NCBI GenBank assembly: GCA_964502525.1
Contig: CAZCXH010000203.1
Location: forward strand, 1-7,770
Source of the DNA: DATLYB01 sp964502525
GTDB taxonomy: Bacteria > Bacteroidota > Bacteroidia > Chitinophagales > CAIOSU01
Reading direction: 5' to 3'
Length of the DNA stretch: 7,770 nucleotides
The notes beneath the pieces are model-generated. The model was not told where the DNA came from and ran no database searches. It saw nothing but the letters and a program-made list of their open reading frames with translations. A program made the translations under genes and the position numbers. Within the stretch, counting starts at the first letter, position 1. Each line of letters starts with the position of its first letter. Shown here piece after piece: positions 7,401 through 7,770 of this stretch.

Positions 7401-7770
7401 TGCCGGTGGAGGTTTTCAAACTACTTCAGGGCAGTATCTTGACACGCTAACCGCTTCGGATGGATGCGACAGCGTCATCATAACCAATCTGCTTGTGCTG
7501 CCAAACTCAGCAGACACCATTGACGCTGAAATCTGCGATGGCGATGGATACTTTGCCGGTGGAACCTTTCAAACAACAAGCGGAACATATTATGATACTT
7601 TGGTTGGCGCGAACGGTTGCGATAGTATTGTAATTACCAATCTCACCGTTCATCCAAACTTCGTAGTTAATGTTGATGTGACGATTTGCAATGAGGATTT
7701 TTATTTTGTTGGAGGAGGAAATCAAAACACTTCCGGAACTTATTACGACACACTGTCAACCGTTGAAGGA
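4429..7770 (+). CDS. Large secreted surface protein: DUF7948-like, SBBP propeller, PKD, Cys repeats (3' end beyond window)
   Basis: The frame stays open for 1114 codons from ATG 4429 to the window edge. Residues 1 to about 22 look like a signal peptide: one Lys, a hydrophobic stretch (FTLLILASLSFI), then polar residues ending near TTAHA. Residues about 34-248, starting FSENKGQWDANVLYRL, resemble the DUF7948 head found before SBBP repeats in Bacteroidota proteins. Residues 249 to about 765 carry seven SBBP-type repeats with S/T-aromatic-x-G motifs near 252, 318, 402, 488, 554, 615 and 697, suggesting a seven-bladed β-propeller. Residues 768-850 are a PKD domain with FFWNFDDGTTS and PGTYDVTLIGID. 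Residues about 854-922 form a second Ig-like domain (ICSGESAQLTATGG to YAVTVTNVNGC). Exact 51-residue repeats begin at 933. Such proteins are usually exported by the type IX system through a C-terminal sorting domain, which would lie beyond the window. The role is probably adhesion or gliding; its ligand is unknown. Confidence 0.93.
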   Translation, partial: MKPTFTLLILASLSFIPQTTAHAHGSDTTTIENAARFSENKGQWDANVLYRLKFKTGVAFFEKDKLTYSFINPDDRERIFHSQHNSDSVGRVRAHSFCVHFENCNPQLTSEGMDSYGDYENYYIGNDPSRWASNVPVYQKIRYQNLYPGIDLQYETHDNHLKYSYIVKPHSNPYQIRMRFEGIESIYVKDGSLHYTTSVNAIEERHLYAWQQINGQMVRIPCVFFLRDSTVSFRISRQYNPNYELVIDPTLVFSTYTGSTSDNFGFTATYDNTGHLYAGGIVFGQTYPLTTGAYDLTYNGGNIDVSITKFTPDGTALVYSTFLGGAESEDPSSIIVNDLNELIVMGSTSSGGTTTGFPTTVGAYDRTFNFGTGKNYPNNGPNFVSGTDIFVCKFNAAGSQLLGSTFIGGSGNDGLNDNAVAGGYGALVYNYGDQFRGEVVTDALGNIYGVSSTLSANFPTTAGAFRPASGGGQDAVVFKFNSNLTALTWSSYLGGSGTDAGYNIALDNQNRVYVSGGTTSTNFPATAGSLYPAYRGGRSDGYIAFISANGNSLLNATYMGTTEYDQTYFIDQDATGNVYVVGQTDGNFPVSSGRYTNTNSGQFIATLTSNLSSMVFSTVFGRSDGDPDISPTAFLVDNCGNIYVSGWAGQDLMDIVNFGAFTSSTFNLPITVDAFQNTTDGSDFYFIVLSPNATSLTYATYFGSPSANDHVDGGTSRFDKNGIIYQAVCAGCWAVSDFPTTPGAWSRTNGSGGCNEGLIKFEFQLIGVEVDVLATPATSGCAPLTVNFDGQPVNVIDFFWNFDDGTTSSLANPIKTFTAPGTYDVTLIGIDSTTCIGLLFSDTSTVRITVFADPVANAGADESICSGESAQLTATGGGAYRWSTNQTTQSITVSPASTQTYAVTVTNVNGCTDLDSVTVEVLNNVSAQRSASICDGDSLFAGGGFQTNSGLYFDTLVAANGCDSIVSTNLIVLGDTSFTQNVSICDGDSFFAGGGFQTTSGQYLDTLTASDGCDSVIITNLLVLPNSADTIDAEICDGDGYFAGGTFQTTSGTYYDTLVGANGCDSIVITNLTVHPNFVVNVDVTICNEDFYFVGGGNQNTSGTYYDTLSTVEG
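5179..6720 (+). repeat. Seven SBBP-type β-propeller repeats
   Basis: Seven protein-level repeats of about 61-86 residues lie within the large surface protein. Each has an aromatic-S/T-T/S-aromatic-x-G motif, for example VYSTFLGG, TWSSYLGG and TYATYFG. This is usually followed by a (G)NxYVxG strand and then an FPTT-G-A/S segment, as in NFPTTAGAF, NFPATAGSL and DFPTTPGAW. The last repeat carries a CAGC pair of cysteines. Identity between repeats is low at the DNA level, so they are old. The count of seven fits one closed propeller. Confidence 0.7.
7225..7770 (+). repeat. Tandem 153-bp (51-residue) coding repeats, at least four
   Basis: Repeats start at 7225, 7378, 7531 and 7684, exactly 153 bases apart; the fourth is cut by the window edge after 29 residues. 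Each begins ICDGD (ICNED in the fourth), continues with a FxGGxxQTxSGxYxDTL-like core, then (N/D)GCDSI/V and TNLxV. There are two Cys per unit, at unit positions 2 and 30. The pattern is typical of repeats near the C-terminal part of large Bacteroidota adhesins. The paired Cys suggest one disulfide per unit once exported, which is inference. Confidence 0.9.

Noticed and set aside
7225..7770. Regularly spaced repeats as a possible CRISPR array
   Set aside because: The 153-base units are diverged, in frame and encode a conserved 51-residue motif; there are no short identical repeats with unique spacers.

Overview
The window looks like chromosomal DNA of a member of the Bacteroidota. The evidence is a large surface or secreted protein that combines a DUF7948-like head, a seven-repeat SBBP-type β-propeller, a PKD domain and Cys-containing tandem repeats. 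Shine-Dalgarno sequences are absent before the starts, one candidate promoter has the TTTG / TAnnTTTG pattern, and the CAGAG-rich and GC(N)GAT-type intergenic repeats fit that phylum. All genes that can be supported lie on the + strand. Genus cannot be told from this stretch.

Layout. Positions 1-205 are AT-rich and hold no gene I can support. A candidate promoter (206-238) precedes a 202-residue protein of unknown function (267-875) with a basic N-terminal tail, a small folded core and an acidic C-terminal tail; a probable intrinsic terminator follows (913-941). A CAGAG-rich imperfect hairpin (1013-1095) ends seven bases before the ATG of a 5' fragment of an aldehyde dehydrogenase gene (1103-1651, frame open to 1702). 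A GNAT-type acetyltransferase (1778-2380) follows, then the intact aldehyde dehydrogenase (2401-3852) of which the fragment is a partial copy. A short GC(N)GAT repeat (3860-3902) separates it from a RidA-family protein (3919-4326). The rest (4429-7770) is one open reading frame that continues past the right edge.

How the genes fit together. The intact dehydrogenase belongs to the 2-aminomuconate/2-hydroxymuconate semialdehyde dehydrogenase group, and the RidA-family protein resembles 2-aminomuconate deaminases. As neighbours they would carry out two successive steps of kynurenine / 3-hydroxyanthranilate (tryptophan) or 2-aminophenol breakdown: 2-aminomuconate semialdehyde to 2-aminomuconate, then to 4-oxalocrotonate with release of ammonia. 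The remaining pathway genes are not in the window. The acetyltransferase lies between the two dehydrogenase copies and 20 bases before the intact one, so it may share its transcript, but nothing in the sequence ties it to the pathway.

The most notable signal is the dehydrogenase duplication. The two copies align without gaps for 549 bases from the ATG, but divergence is uneven: 10 of 141 bases differ at the 5' end, 0 of 170 in the middle and 34 of 238 at the 3' end (counted by eye). This points to gene conversion or another recombination event. I see no CRISPR array, transposase, integrase, tRNA, rRNA or recognisable defence system, and I do not claim a new system here.
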